A stretch of 64,000 bases of DNA from Providencia huaxiensis (GCF_002843235.3 NZ_CP031123.2:3658001-3722000), one strand, 5' to 3'. Positions 51,948-62,224 are shown, numbered from the stretch's first letter. The notes: generated by a model from the sequence alone, not told the origin. Numbers and translations are program-made.

Positions 51948-52071
51948 AATGCCATCAACCCTTTGGATACGTGACCAAATGTTTTCAATACTATTTGTTA
52001 GACAGTGCTGGAAACCATCACTTGCAGATGAAATAATCAGTTATTGCATTTAATTGAGGTGATTTATCACG

Positions 52072-53361
52072 ATGGCCAATACACATCATCGAATGAAAGT
52101 TTCATTTATTCGTCAGGCTATTAGCGCTCTCTTTGGGTTAGGGTTGCTTGTGCTCGCCCCAACACAAGCTGTGTTTGCCAACCAGATCACTGAAAATAAA
52201 GGGCAATTACATGATTTACTCAAAAGTATTGCTGAAAAAGAAAAAAGCGTAAAAGAACAACAAGCCAAGCGCTCAGCGCTGCTTGAGCAACTTAAACAAC
52301 AAGAGCAAAGTATTTCCGCCGCAGGGCGTAGCCTGCATGAAACTCAAAATCAGCTAAAACAATTAGATAAAGAAATTGTTTCCTTAAATAGCAATATCAA
52401 GCAGCTACAAACCAAAAAACAACAACAAGAAAAATTATTAGCTGACCAACTAGACGCTGCCTTCCGGTTAGGTAAACACCAAGGGTTAACCCTCATTTTC
52501 AAAGGTGAAGAAGGCCAGCGAGAAGAACGTATTTTGGCCTATTACAGCTATTTAAATCAGGCACGCGAAAAAAATATTGCCGCTTTAGAAGAAACCACTA
52601 AAGAGCTACAAGAACAAAAACAACTCGAACAAAAAAAACAAGCCGAACAAAAAACAACGCTAGCTCGCCAACAACAAGAGAAACGAAAGTTGGATAATGC
52701 ACGCTCTTCGCGGCAAAAAACCTTAAACGCTCTTGAAAGTACATTAAAAGAAGACCAAAAAAATCTTGCTGTTCTAAAACAAAACGAAGCGAGATTACGC
52801 GACAAAATTGCTCGCGCCGAACGTGAAGCTAAGGCCAGAGCAGAGCGAGAGGCCAAAGAAGCTGCACGTATTCGCGCACAAGTCGCTGAAAAAGAACGTC
52901 AAGCCAAACAGAAAGGCTCAACCTATAAACCGTCAGAGAGCGAACGTTCTCTGATGTCCCGTACTGGTGGTTTAGGGCGCCCTGCAGGGCAAGCTATTTG
53001 GCCAGTTCGCGGCTCATTGCTCCATAACTATGGTGATGTCATTTCCAGCGAACTGCGTTGGAAAGGCATGGTTATCGCCGCTAATGAAGGAACGCAAGTC
53101 AAGGCCATCGCCGATGGGCGCGTGTTACTGGCTGACTGGTTACAAGGCTATGGGCTCGTTGTCGTCGTTGAACACGGTAAAGGGGATATGAGCCTGTATG
53201 GTTATAACCAAAGTGCCTTAGTGAATGTTGGCCAAGAGGTTAGAGCAGGCCAACCTATCGCCTTAGTGGGTAGCAGTGGCGGCCAAGAACGTCCGGCCCT
53301 CTATTTTGAAATTCGCAGACAAGGTAAAACCGTGAACCCTCGTCCATGGTTAGGACGATAA
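52072..53361 (+). CDS. envC: EnvC murein hydrolase activator
   Basis: The 429-residue protein has a signal peptide (ALFGLGLLVLAPTQAVFA), a long coiled-coil (about residues 40-275, rich in Lys, Gln, Glu repeats) and a C-terminal LytM domain (MVIAANEGTQVKAIADGRVL; GLVVVVEHGKGDMSLYGYN) that lacks a complete zinc site. It activates AmiA and AmiB at the septum with FtsEX. A GAGGTG site precedes the ATG. The IS1 copy is about 95 nt upstream and may affect its promoter. In-frame second start at 52093. Confidence 0.95.
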   Translation: MANTHHRMKVSFIRQAISALFGLGLLVLAPTQAVFANQITENKGQLHDLLKSIAEKEKSVKEQQAKRSALLEQLKQQEQSISAAGRSLHETQNQLKQLDKEIVSLNSNIKQLQTKKQQQEKLLADQLDAAFRLGKHQGLTLIFKGEEGQREERILAYYSYLNQAREKNIAALEETTKELQEQKQLEQKKQAEQKTTLARQQQEKRKLDNARSSRQKTLNALESTLKEDQKNLAVLKQNEARLRDKIARAEREAKARAEREAKEAARIRAQVAEKERQAKQKGSTYKPSESERSLMSRTGGLGRPAGQAIWPVRGSLLHNYGDVISSELRWKGMVIAANEGTQVKAIADGRVLLADWLQGYGLVVVVEHGKGDMSLYGYNQSALVNVGQEVRAGQPIALVGSSGGQERPALYFEIRRQGKTVNPRPWLGR

Positions 53362-53391
53362 ATTTTAAATTCAATTAATTAGGATAACGTT

Positions 53392-54450
53392 ATGTTGAAG
53401 CACCTACCCTTTCGGCCACTCATTCTCTTCTCATTATTAATGATGTGTCTACCGGTGAGTGCTGCAAAATTAGCGATTGTGATTGACGATTTCGGATATC
53501 GCGTCAAGGAAGATAACCAAATTTTAGCCTTACCCCCAGCGGTGACTATTGCCATTTTGCCAAGCTCTCCTCATGGTCGTGAAGTCGCAGAAAAAGCGCA
53601 CCAGCAAGGACGCGATATTCTTATCCATATGCCAATGAAACCATTGAGCAAGCAACCATTAGAGAAAGACACATTAGCCCCATCGATGAGTGCAGAGGAA
53701 ATTGACCGTATTATTAAGAATGCGATAAGCCGGGTTCCCTATGCAAAAGGCATGAATAACCACATGGGAAGTGAGATGACGTCTAACTTGGCAGGAATGC
53801 GCCATGTGATGCACAGCCTGTCAAAATCAAACTTATTTTTCCTCGATAGCGTGACTATTGGCAATACCCAAGCAGGTAATGCCGCCAAGGAATACGGCGT
53901 TCCCACGTTACGTCGCCATATTTTTATTGATAACCACCAATCGGAAGAAGAAACGCGCACTCAGTTGAATAAAGCCGTTGCTTATGCACGTAAACACGGC
54001 AGTGCGGTTGCCATTGGTCATCCGCACCCATCTACCGTTCGGACCTTGCAAAAATACCTTGCCCAACTTCCTGCTGATGTTGAATTAGTTGCCGTTAGTG
54101 CTCTGCTGAGCCCTCAATCTAAAACTAAACAACCAACATCGTTAAGAATGTTATCTGAGGAAGCGAAGAAGGCACAGCCTCAGTCCGAACAATCAATGCA
54201 AAATGAAATAAAAACAGCGCCAATCGAAGAAGCTGTTATTGGGCAACCTGAGACCGTTAGCCAACCAGAAAATGTAATTATTCCGCAAGAGCTTGGTATA
54301 TGTGAGTTTACATTACCAACCTCTAAGAGACAGGGAATTGATTTTATTATGTTTGTTGTTGAGAGTATTTATAACGATAAGGCTTTACAACCCCTGCTGG
54401 TTTCGGGCGATAAAGCGCAAAAACGCCCGCTTTTCAAGCAACAGCAGTAA
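53392..54450 (+). CDS. yibQ: YibQ divergent polysaccharide deacetylase family protein
   Basis: The 352-residue protein has a signal peptide (LILFSLLMMCLPVSA) and the DUF610/YibQ domain: LAIVIDDFGYRVKEDNQIL, MPMKPLSKQPLE, GMNNHMGSEMTS, and GHPHPSTVRTLQKYL. The fold is that of NodB-like deacetylases; its substrate is unknown. The C-terminal extension after about residue 240 is low-complexity and ends with a short conserved patch. It lies 30 nt after envC in the same direction, as in E. coli. Confidence 0.9.
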   Translation: MLKHLPFRPLILFSLLMMCLPVSAAKLAIVIDDFGYRVKEDNQILALPPAVTIAILPSSPHGREVAEKAHQQGRDILIHMPMKPLSKQPLEKDTLAPSMSAEEIDRIIKNAISRVPYAKGMNNHMGSEMTSNLAGMRHVMHSLSKSNLFFLDSVTIGNTQAGNAAKEYGVPTLRRHIFIDNHQSEEETRTQLNKAVAYARKHGSAVAIGHPHPSTVRTLQKYLAQLPADVELVAVSALLSPQSKTKQPTSLRMLSEEAKKAQPQSEQSMQNEIKTAPIEEAVIGQPETVSQPENVIIPQELGICEFTLPTSKRQGIDFIMFVVESIYNDKALQPLLVSGDKAQKRPLFKQQQ

Positions 54451-54461
54451 GCCATTTGTAT

Positions 54462-54494
54462 TCCCCCTTCTTAGTGCAAAAGCCAAGAAGGGGA
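54462..54494. terminator. Bidirectional terminator between yibQ and tdh
   Basis: TCCCCCTTCTT and AAGAAGGGGA form a stem around a 12-nt loop between converging genes. T runs on both sides are short. Confidence 0.6.
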
Positions 54495-54511
54495 CTGGAT
54501 ATGATAAAAAT

Positions 54512-55537
54512 TTAATCCCAGTTTAAAATCACTTTACCAGATTGGCCTGAACGCATGATATCAAAGCCTCTTTGGAACTCATCAATGGGGAATTGATGAG
54601 TGATAATTGGTGATAAATCTAAACCAGATTGAATGAGTGTCGCCATTTTGTACCATGTTTCGAACATTTCTCGGCCGTAGATCCCTTTAATAAATAACCC
54701 TTTAAAGATCACTTGGCTCCAATCCGTTGCCATTGAGGCAGGCGGAATCCCTAATAGGGCGATTCTGCCACCGTGGTTCATGGTGTCTAACATGGTCTGA
54801 AAAGCGGCTCGCGCACCAGAAACTTCTAATGCAACATCAAAACCTTCTTTCATTCCCAATTCGTTCATCACGTCTTTTAAATTTTCACGACTGACGTTCA
54901 CGGCACGGGAAACCCCCATTTTTTTCGCGAGTTCAAGTCGATAATCATTCACATCCGTGATAACAACATGGCGTGCTCCCACATGTCGGCACACTGCGGC
55001 TGCCATGATACCAATAGGCCCAGCGCCGGAAACCAGCACATCTTCCCCCACTAAATCAAAAGAAAGTGCCGTATGAACTGCATTACCAAATGGGTCAAAA
55101 ATCGCCGCTATTTCATCAGGAATGTTATCGGGAATTTTAAAAGCATTAAATGCGGGGATCACCAAATATTCAGCAAAACACCCTTCTCGGTTAACCCCAA
55201 CTCCAATTGTATTGCGGCAAAGATGGGTACGCCCGCCGCGACAATTTCGACAATGGCCACAAGTAATATGCCCTTCCCCTGACACTCGGTCACCAATTTT
55301 AAAGCCTTTGACTTCCTGCCCAATTGCAACAATTTCCCCTATATACTCATGACCGACAACCATTGGGACAGGAATAGTTTTTTGTGACCATTCATCCCAG
55401 TTATAGATATGTACATCCGTACCACAAATTGCCGTTTTGCGAATTTTGATCATCACATCATTGTGCCCGAGTTCCGGTTTCGGAACATCCGTCATCCATA
55501 TACCTGGTTCAGCTTTCAGTTTGGACAGTGCTTTCAT
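54512..55537 (-). CDS. tdh: L-threonine 3-dehydrogenase Tdh
   Basis: The 341-residue zinc alcohol dehydrogenase family protein has [24 protein letters not shown], the structural-zinc cysteines ([14 protein letters not shown]) and the cofactor loop [11 protein letters not shown]. It oxidises threonine to 2-amino-3-oxobutanoate with NAD+. It follows kbl by 10 nt; the two enzymes act in sequence to give glycine and acetyl-CoA. Confidence 0.97.
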   Translation of the reverse strand: MKALSKLKAEPGIWMTDVPKPELGHNDVMIKIRKTAICGTDVHIYNWDEWSQKTIPVPMVVGHEYIGEIVAIGQEVKGFKIGDRVSGEGHITCGHCRNCRGGRTHLCRNTIGVGVNREGCFAEYLVIPAFNAFKIPDNIPDEIAAIFDPFGNAVHTALSFDLVGEDVLVSGAGPIGIMAAAVCRHVGARHVVITDVNDYRLELAKKMGVSRAVNVSRENLKDVMNELGMKEGFDVALEVSGARAAFQTMLDTMNHGGRIALLGIPPASMATDWSQVIFKGLFIKGIYGREMFETWYKMATLIQSGLDLSPIITHQFPIDEFQRGFDIMRSGQSGKVILNWD

Positions 55538-55547
55538 AAAAGACCTT

Positions 55548-56744
55548 TTATTTGATTATTTTTAGTTTTCTACCAATGCGGGTGAATGCATCAACAGCGT
55601 GTAAAATATCCTCCTCACTATGCGCTGCAGACATTTGAGTGCGAATACGTGCCAGACCTTGCGGCACAACAGGATAGAAAAAGCCCGTGACATAAATACC
55701 TTCATCAAGTAGCTCTTTTGCAAAAATTTGGGCGAGTTTAGCTTCGCCTAACATGACTGGGATGATGGCATGGTCTGCTCCAGCCAAGCTGAAACCCGCT
55801 GCTGTCATTTTTTCCCTAAATAACACAGCATTACGCCATAACTTCTCACGTAATGAGTGACCTTCTTTCATCATATCGATCACTTTGATAGATGCGGCTA
55901 CAATTGCAGGAGCGAGTGAGTTCGAAAATAAATAAGGTCGAGAACGCTGACGCAGCCATTCAACAACCTCTTTTTTCGCTGCCGTATAACCACCAGATGC
56001 ACCGCCAAGGGCTTTACCTAATGTCCCCGTGATAATATCAATACGCCCCATCACATCGCAGTACTCATGGCTACCACGGCCATTTTCCCCAACAAAACCA
56101 ACAGCATGTGAATCATCCACCATCACCAATGCTTGGTATTCGTCGGCAAGGTCACAAATGGATTTTAAATCCGCGATGACACCATCCATCGAGAACACAC
56201 CATCTGTGGCAATCAAAATATGGCGAGCCCCTGCCGTTTTGGCTTCCTCTAAACGTGCTTTTAATTCCACCATATTATTATTGCTGTAACGGTAACGTTT
56301 AGCCTTGCTTAACCTAACCCCATCAATAATTGACGCATGATTTAATGCATCTGAAATAATGGCATCTTCAGGGCCTAACAACGTTTCGAACAACCCTCCG
56401 TTCGCATCAAAACAGGAAGAGTAAAGAATGGCATCTTCCATCCCAAGAAAGTCAGCAATTTTGCTTTCTAGTACTTTGTGGCTATCTTGAGTCCCGCAAA
56501 TAAACCTTACCGATGCCATGCCAAAGCCATGGCTATCCATTCCTTGCTTTGCTGCCTCAATCAATGCCGGATGGTTTGCAAGCCCTAGGTAATTGTTAGC
56601 ACAGAAATTAATAACCCGTTGACCGCCAACAATTTCAATGTCAGCATCTTGTGACGAAGTAATAATGCGTTCATTTTTGAATAACCCGTCGGCTTCAATT
56701 TGCACCAATTGCTCTTGGATCTGCTGATAAAATCTTTCTGACAT
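55548..56744 (-). CDS. kbl: 2-amino-3-ketobutyrate CoA ligase Kbl
   Basis: The 398-residue PLP enzyme of the alpha-oxoamine synthase family has [33 protein letters not shown], and the PLP Lys in [14 protein letters not shown]. It splits 2-amino-3-oxobutanoate with CoA into glycine and acetyl-CoA. It diverges from hldD, with about 230 nt between that must contain both promoters. Confidence 0.97.
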   Translation of the reverse strand: MSERFYQQIQEQLVQIEADGLFKNERIITSSQDADIEIVGGQRVINFCANNYLGLANHPALIEAAKQGMDSHGFGMASVRFICGTQDSHKVLESKIADFLGMEDAILYSSCFDANGGLFETLLGPEDAIISDALNHASIIDGVRLSKAKRYRYSNNNMVELKARLEEAKTAGARHILIATDGVFSMDGVIADLKSICDLADEYQALVMVDDSHAVGFVGENGRGSHEYCDVMGRIDIITGTLGKALGGASGGYTAAKKEVVEWLRQRSRPYLFSNSLAPAIVAASIKVIDMMKEGHSLREKLWRNAVLFREKMTAAGFSLAGADHAIIPVMLGEAKLAQIFAKELLDEGIYVTGFFYPVVPQGLARIRTQMSAAHSEEDILHAVDAFTRIGRKLKIIK

Positions 56745-56973
56745 GATTTCTTCCTGTGAAGTGGCTATTAATAGAGTTTAATAATAGTCTCTACAAGTGG
56801 CGATATTCACAGCATAAATAAGTCAAGTTTGCTGCCAAGATCACGATATTTCCCTTGTTCTCATTTAAGTGTCAGCTCAATTCTCTTCTATCAATGCTAC
56901 CGTCTGCGCCAAGAGATGTTATTATAGTCACCAATTACGATTCTATTTTCTTAACCCATTTGAGGTATACCCA

Positions 56974-57912
56974 ATGATCATAGTCACTGGCGGAGCTGGT
57001 TTTATTGGTAGCAATATTATTAAAGCCCTAAATGCAATCGGCCGTACAGATATCCTAGTCGTTGATAATCTGAAAGACGGGACTAAATTCGCTAACCTTG
57101 TTGACCTTGATATTGCGGATTATGCAGATAAAGAAGATTTTATTGGCAGTATCATTGCGGGTGACGATTTCGGTGATGTCGATGCGGTATTCCATGAAGG
57201 TGCTTGCTCGTCAACCACGGAGTGGGATGGCAAGTATATGATGGACAATAACTATCAGTATTCGAAAGAGTTACTACACTATTGTTTAGATCGCGAAATC
57301 CCATTCTTGTATGCTTCTTCTGCAGCAACCTATGGTGGTCGTAGCGATAACTTTATTGAAGAGCGCCAATTCGAAAAACCATTAAATGTCTATGGTTATT
57401 CGAAATTCCAATTTGACCAATATGTGCGTGAAATCCTGCCAGAAACTAACTCACAAGTCTGTGGTTTCCGCTATTTCAATGTCTATGGGCCAAATGAAGA
57501 CCATAAAGGCAGCATGGCAAGCGTTGCTTATCATTTAAATAAACAAATTAATGAAGGGCAAAGTCCAAAACTGTTCGAAGGGAGCGATACTTTCCGCCGT
57601 GATTTTATTTATGTGGGTGATGTGGCCGCGGTAAACTTATGGTTCTGGGAAAATAATGTCTCAGGTATTTTTAACTGCGGAACAGGGCGTGCGGAATCTT
57701 TCCAAGCCGTTGCTGATGCAGTCACTGAATTTCATAAAGATAAAAATGTGGCCATCGAATACATTGAATTCCCTGAAAAATTAAAAGGTCGCTACCAAAG
57801 CTTCACACAAGCTGACCTCACTAAGCTACGTGCCGCCGGCTATACTGCCCCCTTTAAAACGGTTGCAGAAGGTGTCACCGAATATATGCATTTGCTCAAT
57901 AAAGACGCATAA
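56974..57912 (+). CDS. hldD: ADP-L-glycero-D-manno-heptose 6-epimerase HldD
   Basis: The 312-residue SDR epimerase starts [19 protein letters not shown] and has [32 protein letters not shown] (Tyr/Lys), and [18 protein letters not shown], the HldD signature. It makes the L,D-heptose precursor of the lipopolysaccharide core. ATG at 56974 has TGAGG upstream; the frame's upstream start adds 35 unlikely residues. First of the hldD-waaF-waaC run. Confidence 0.97.
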   Translation: MIIVTGGAGFIGSNIIKALNAIGRTDILVVDNLKDGTKFANLVDLDIADYADKEDFIGSIIAGDDFGDVDAVFHEGACSSTTEWDGKYMMDNNYQYSKELLHYCLDREIPFLYASSAATYGGRSDNFIEERQFEKPLNVYGYSKFQFDQYVREILPETNSQVCGFRYFNVYGPNEDHKGSMASVAYHLNKQINEGQSPKLFEGSDTFRRDFIYVGDVAAVNLWFWENNVSGIFNCGTGRAESFQAVADAVTEFHKDKNVAIEYIEFPEKLKGRYQSFTQADLTKLRAAGYTAPFKTVAEGVTEYMHLLNKDA

Positions 57913-57935
57913 CGCTTATTTCTGAAGAATCATTT

Positions 57936-58982
57936 ATGAAAATATTGGTGATCGGCCCCTCATGGGTAGGGGATATGATGATGTCACAAAGCCTTTATCG
58001 TACGATCAAGGCCTTACATCCCCATGCACAGATTGATGTGATGGCACCACAATGGTGCCGTCCTTTACTCGCCAAAATGCCCGAGGTTAACGAAGCCATT
58101 CCTATGCCTCTCGGACATGGTGCTTTGGAAATTGGGGAACGTCGTCGATTAGGTAAGAGTTTGCGGGCAAATGGCTATGATCAAGCTATTGTGTTACCAA
58201 ATTCCTTAAAGTCTGCATTTGTGCCTTTCTTTGCAAAAATCCCTAAAAGAACGGGATGGCGTGGAGAAATGCGCTATGGCCTACTCAATGATATTCGTCC
58301 ACTAAATAAAGAAGCTTTTCCTTTAATGGTGCAGAGATATGTTGCTCTTGCTTATGATAAGCAAACTATTAAATCAGCTTCCGATATTCCGACACCCATT
58401 TTACCGCCTAAACTAGTGACGGTGCCGCAAGAAGTTACTAACACCCTGCAAACTTTTGGGGTTGATGGTTCTCGCCCTATTATTGGTTTTTGCCCAGGCG
58501 CAGAGTTCGGCCCCGCCAAACGTTGGCCTCACTATCACTACTCCTCTCTTGCTCAAACACTGATTAGCCAAAAAGGCTATCAAGTACTGCTATTTGGTTC
58601 ACAAAAAGACCACGAGGCAGGTGAAGCCATCCGTTTAGAGCTGACCGATGATGCGAAATTACATTGCCATAATTTTTCAGGAAAAACATCTTTAGAACAA
58701 GCCGTTAATCTAATTGATGCCTGTACTGCAGTTGTCAGTAATGACTCTGGTTTGATGCATGTCGCGGCAGCGCTAGGTAAACCGCTTGTCGCCCTGTATG
58801 GCCCAAGTAGCCCTGATTTTACCCCGCCATTATCAGATAAAGCAGAAGTAATCCGCCTAATTACGGGGTATCACAAAGTGCGTAAAGGTGACGGTGAAAG
58901 TGGTTATCACCAAAGTTTAATTGATATCCAACCTCAATTAGTTATCGATGCGTTAGCTCGGTTAAATATAGGTATTGAATGA
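57936..58982 (+). CDS. waaF: Heptosyltransferase II WaaF
   Basis: The 348-residue GT9 protein starts KILVIGPSWVGDMMMSQSLYR, has PGAEFGPAKRWPHYHY, and the donor-binding VVSNDSGLMHVAAALGKPLVALYG. It adds the second heptose of the inner core. It overlaps waaC by 4 nt. Confidence 0.96.
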   Translation: MKILVIGPSWVGDMMMSQSLYRTIKALHPHAQIDVMAPQWCRPLLAKMPEVNEAIPMPLGHGALEIGERRRLGKSLRANGYDQAIVLPNSLKSAFVPFFAKIPKRTGWRGEMRYGLLNDIRPLNKEAFPLMVQRYVALAYDKQTIKSASDIPTPILPPKLVTVPQEVTNTLQTFGVDGSRPIIGFCPGAEFGPAKRWPHYHYSSLAQTLISQKGYQVLLFGSQKDHEAGEAIRLELTDDAKLHCHNFSGKTSLEQAVNLIDACTAVVSNDSGLMHVAAALGKPLVALYGPSSPDFTPPLSDKAEVIRLITGYHKVRKGDGESGYHQSLIDIQPQLVIDALARLNIGIE

Positions 58983-59944
58983 TGAGAGTATTATTAGTCA
59001 AGACATCTTCAATGGGAGATGTTTTACACTCATTACCTGCACTGACCGATGCACAGCAAGCCATATCGGGTATTCAATTCGATTGGGTCGTTGAGGAAGG
59101 CTTTGCGCAAATTCCAACATGGCACAGCGCTATTAACCGAGTGATCCCTGTGGCCATTCGCCGCTGGCGAAAAAATTGGTTTTCTGCGCCGATCAGAGCC
59201 GAACGTGCTGAATTTCGCAAGAAATTACAAGCAACACATTATGATGCTGTCATTGATGCACAAGGGTTATTAAAGAGCGCTTTTCTTGTCACCCGCTTAG
59301 CGCATGGCGATAAACATGGCTATGACCGCCATAGTATTCGCGAACCATTAGCCAGCTTCTTTTATGACCATCGTTATGCAATCAGCAAACAACAACATGC
59401 CGTTGAACGTATTCGCCAGTTATTTGCCAAAAGCCTTGGTTACACTTGCCCAACACAACAAGGCGATTACGCGATTGCTCGACACTTTTTACAGTCAGCA
59501 GAAGAGCATCAAAGCCCTTATGTCATTTTTTTGCATTCAACTACCCGTGATGATAAACATTGGCCTGAAGAAAATTGGCGAGAACTTATTGGACTGATGG
59601 CTGAAAGTGGTATCAAAATTAAATTGCCCTGGGGAGCACCTCATGAGCAGCAACGAGCAGAACGATTAGCAAAAGGCTTTGATTTTGTTGAGGTCTTACC
59701 TAAACTCACATTAGCTGAAGTTGCAAAGCAAATTGCAAACGCTAAAGCGGTGGTTTCTGTCGATACTGGGCTTAGCCATTTAACAGCGGCACTTGATAAA
59801 CCTAATTTTACCCTGTTTGGGCCTACTGACCCCGGCTTGATTGGGGGATATGGGCAAGGGCAGCATGAAATTAGGTCAGTTGATAATTCGATGGCAAGTA
59901 TTGCTGCTGATAAGGTGTATCAGCAACTCACTGGCTTACTTTGA
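58979..59944 (+). CDS. waaC: Heptosyltransferase I WaaC
   Basis: The 321-residue GT9 protein starts MRVLLVKTSSMGDVLHSLPAL, with IDAQGLLKSAFLVTRLAHG, HSTTRDDKHWPEE and SVDTGLSHLTAALDKPNFTLFG, the WaaC pattern. It adds the first heptose to Kdo. Start may be the first or second ATG. It converges with the split GT52 gene, overlapping its stop by 9 nt. Confidence 0.96.
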   Translation: MMRVLLVKTSSMGDVLHSLPALTDAQQAISGIQFDWVVEEGFAQIPTWHSAINRVIPVAIRRWRKNWFSAPIRAERAEFRKKLQATHYDAVIDAQGLLKSAFLVTRLAHGDKHGYDRHSIREPLASFFYDHRYAISKQQHAVERIRQLFAKSLGYTCPTQQGDYAIARHFLQSAEEHQSPYVIFLHSTTRDDKHWPEENWRELIGLMAESGIKIKLPWGAPHEQQRAERLAKGFDFVEVLPKLTLAEVAKQIANAKAVVSVDTGLSHLTAALDKPNFTLFGPTDPGLIGGYGQGQHEIRSVDNSMASIAADKVYQQLTGLL

Positions 59945-60211
59945 AAGATCTATTGACGTAAAACCGAATAAATATTGTGACAATTCTAACTCTACCTGTC
60001 TGTACTCTTCAGTCATACCTGAAAATTGCAAACTATAGCTTTTGACTGCATTACTTGAGCTGAGAATACACTGAACTGTACTGGAAAACCCGTACAACTC
60101 AATTGAATACCCATCTTCAATTAAAGTCATAATTTCATCTTCGGCGGAAAGATTTGTTGTTATGACTTTTATTTCTCGCAATTCAGTTGCCGTATCTCTG
60201 ATCTGGTCAAG

Positions 60212-61027
60212 CTAGGCCGCACACTTTTTCCTTACACTTTCAAACTCAATTGGCGACATATCATTTAATGAAGTATGAAGCCGAACTGAGTTGTAGTATT
60301 TGATGTATTTCTCTACATCAGTTTTCATGCTTTCTCTGGTTAAATGGTAAACATTTAATAGCCATTCATTTTTCAAGCTGCCGAAAAACCTTTCAACCAC
60401 AGCATTATCTAAACATGCTCCACAACCACTCATTGATGGCGTAATTCGATTGCTCCATAGCAATGATTGAAAACGCTTACTGGTGTATTGTGAGCCTCTG
60501 TCGCTATGGAAGATCAAGCCTGCTTTGGGTTGACGCAGGTTGATAGCCATTTGCATCGCTCTCATGGTTAAATCAACCGTCATGCGTTTACTCAACGCCC
60601 AGCCAATAATACGGCGAGAATGCAAATCCATCACAACAGCTAGGTACATCCAGCCTTGATGCGTTCTTAGATAGGTGATATCACCCGCCCACGCCTGATT
60701 TGCTCTGGCTGGATTGAATTGGCGCTTCAATAAGTTATCAGCAACCGCATGGCTATGTTTGCGCATAGTCGTCACTTTATAAGCCACTCGCTGTTTAACG
60801 ACTAAACCGAGCTTTTTCATCAAGCTCTTAACCCGACAAATACCAATTTTAAAGCCTTCTTTGCGTAGCAACTTCATTAAGGTTCTGGCACCAGCACTAC
60901 TGCGGCTATCATCAAATAACCTCTTCATGCGACGATAAAGCATTAACTCTTCAACACTAATAATCTTGGCTGGTCGCCTCAGCCATGCGTAATAGGCTGA
61001 CCGACTCACTTCTAGAACCTCGCACAA
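60212..61027 (-). CDS. IS3-family transposase, catalytic part (OrfB)
   Basis: The 271-residue protein has an HTH_21 region (SRSAYYAWLRRPAK) and the DDE integrase core: WAGDITYLRT, IFHSDRGSQYTS, and NAVVERFFGSLKNEW. In IS3 elements it is made as a fusion with OrfA by -1 frameshifting; the A6G run in the end of orfA (codons for LKKA) is a suitable slip site and the upstream -1 frame is open into this one. Confidence 0.92.
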   Translation of the reverse strand: MCEVLEVSRSAYYAWLRRPAKIISVEELMLYRRMKRLFDDSRSSAGARTLMKLLRKEGFKIGICRVKSLMKKLGLVVKQRVAYKVTTMRKHSHAVADNLLKRQFNPARANQAWAGDITYLRTHQGWMYLAVVMDLHSRRIIGWALSKRMTVDLTMRAMQMAINLRQPKAGLIFHSDRGSQYTSKRFQSLLWSNRITPSMSGCGACLDNAVVERFFGSLKNEWLLNVYHLTRESMKTDVEKYIKYYNSVRLHTSLNDMSPIEFESVRKKCAA

Positions 61028-61074
61028 AACGCTAATTGGAAAGCGCCATTGCTGCTCTTTAATATATTCGAACT

Positions 61075-61371
61075 TTATTTCATTTCTTTCGCAAAGAAGG
61101 CACTCGCCTTTTTTAAGATCTCACGCTCCATCTGTAAGCGTTTATTCTCTTTTCTGAGCTTAACCAGTTCAGCTCTCTCATCTTTGCTTAATGCTTCGCC
61201 TGAAGTTTGCTTGGCTAGTTTGTCTTTCCAGTTGTAAAGCAGCTTAGTTGTTATGCCTAATGATTTGGCTGCTTCAGTAACACTGTAACCTTGTTCAGTG
61301 ACTAGCTTTACAGCTTCTTCTCTGAACTCATCAGTATATTTTCTAGGTTTTCTTCGTTGGGTCATTTTCAC
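61075..61371 (-). CDS. IS3-family OrfA (DNA-binding part)
   Basis: The 98-residue protein has the HTH_Tnp_1 motif (YTDEFREEAVKLVTEQGYSV; TEAAKSLGITTKLLYNWK) and a leucine-zipper-like C-terminus (LVKLRKENKRLQMEREILKK). It binds the IS ends and is fused to OrfB by frameshift. Confidence 0.92.
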   Translation of the reverse strand: MKMTQRRKPRKYTDEFREEAVKLVTEQGYSVTEAAKSLGITTKLLYNWKDKLAKQTSGEALSKDERAELVKLRKENKRLQMEREILKKASAFFAKEMK

Positions 61372-62195
61372 ACCTTTGTTGTTGGACTAATTATCCTTCA
61401 CAAAAGTGTGCGGTGCCATTAAATCAGATCACCCTAGGATGAGGAATATACAAACCAATCCTTCTCTCTCGAATCAACCGATTAAGTTGTTCAACTAACT
61501 CTTCCTGTGCGGTATCACTAGCACAAATTTCACTATACACAGTTCCAAGTAATATACCGATAGCACCTTGTTCATTCCCTTTTTTAGACGGTGTCGGGGC
61601 AAGCTCAATATACTCAGTATTATCAATAATATTTTGTAAGTTATTAAAAATCGTGTAGTGCTTTACAGACTCTTTTAGAACTCTATCCGTATGATATTTC
61701 CGTCCCGATATTGAGCGTGCTAACCGTTTAGATAAATTAATATTTTTAACTTTTTCTAATCGCTTAGATGAACATAAATTGTATAAACCATCATCAAAAG
61801 TTACTAATTGTCTAAACTGTATAGAAGACAAGATATGATGCGCTAAAGGAAGTTCAACACAAGCAAGGTAGACCTGTTGAAAAGTTACGGATGGTAATAA
61901 CTGAATAATATTTTTAGTGAGTCGGCTACGCCTTATCGTTTTAAATGGCTTTCTTACGTTGATTTGTTGGTCATTATATAAAATACATCTACATTTTGGC
62001 TTAATCAACGTGTTAAGGTAATACACAACTTTCGGGCTTTCAGTATCACCGATGAACAAAACAACTGCATTTATAGGGTCATCTATTTTTTCTAAAAGCT
62101 TATTAACAATTCTAATATGAAGAATTGTTGTACAAATAAATAAGTACATATCCTATTTTTCACTTTCTAACTTTTCCGCACATATTAGCATAGAA

Positions 62196-62224
62196 AGTAA
62201 AAAAGCCATTTCAAAATAAATGGC
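62196..62224 (-). terminator. Intrinsic terminator after the GT83-type gene
   Basis: On the minus strand GCCATTT and AAATGGC pair around a 6-nt loop and are followed by TTTTTT. It lies between the GT83-like gene and the start of the split GT52 gene. Confidence 0.7.

Larger units (their letters stand above)
51191..51976 (+). mobile_element. IS1-family element, copy 2 (between yibN and envC)
   Basis: 786 bp with the same ends as copy 1, flanked by a 9-bp direct duplication AAATGTTTT (51182-51190 and 51977-51985). It carries insA and insB on the plus strand. Together with copy 1 it forms an inverted pair about 9.8 kb apart. The intact duplications show neither copy has recombined with the other since insertion. 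Confidence 0.95.
60199..61431 (-). mobile_element. IS3-family insertion sequence
   Basis: 1233 bp with imperfect terminal repeats beginning TGATCTG at both ends (TGATCTGGTCAAGC and TGATCTGATTTAATG) and CGCACACTTTT further in. It carries overlapping orfA and orfB on the minus strand. The expected 3-bp target duplication is imperfect: CTC on the left and CCC on the right (plus strand). It splits the GT52 gene. Confidence 0.9.
59936..62149 (-). pseudogene. GT52 (sialyltransferase-type) lipopolysaccharide gene split by an IS3-family element
   Basis: The N-terminal part (62149 down to 61432, reading LVTFDDGLYN and ending at YIPHPR) and the C-terminal part (60198 down to 59936, with IEDGYSIELYGFSSTVQCIL) are both typical of glycosyltransferase family 52, the lipooligosaccharide sialyltransferase group (Lst/Lic3-like); the HP and SST motifs are now on different fragments. 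Removing the IS and three bases restores one frame of 326 codons, a normal family length, reading through HPRD-TATELREIK. The likely original role was adding sialic or another nonulosonic acid to the core. Its activity is probably lost. Confidence 0.85.
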
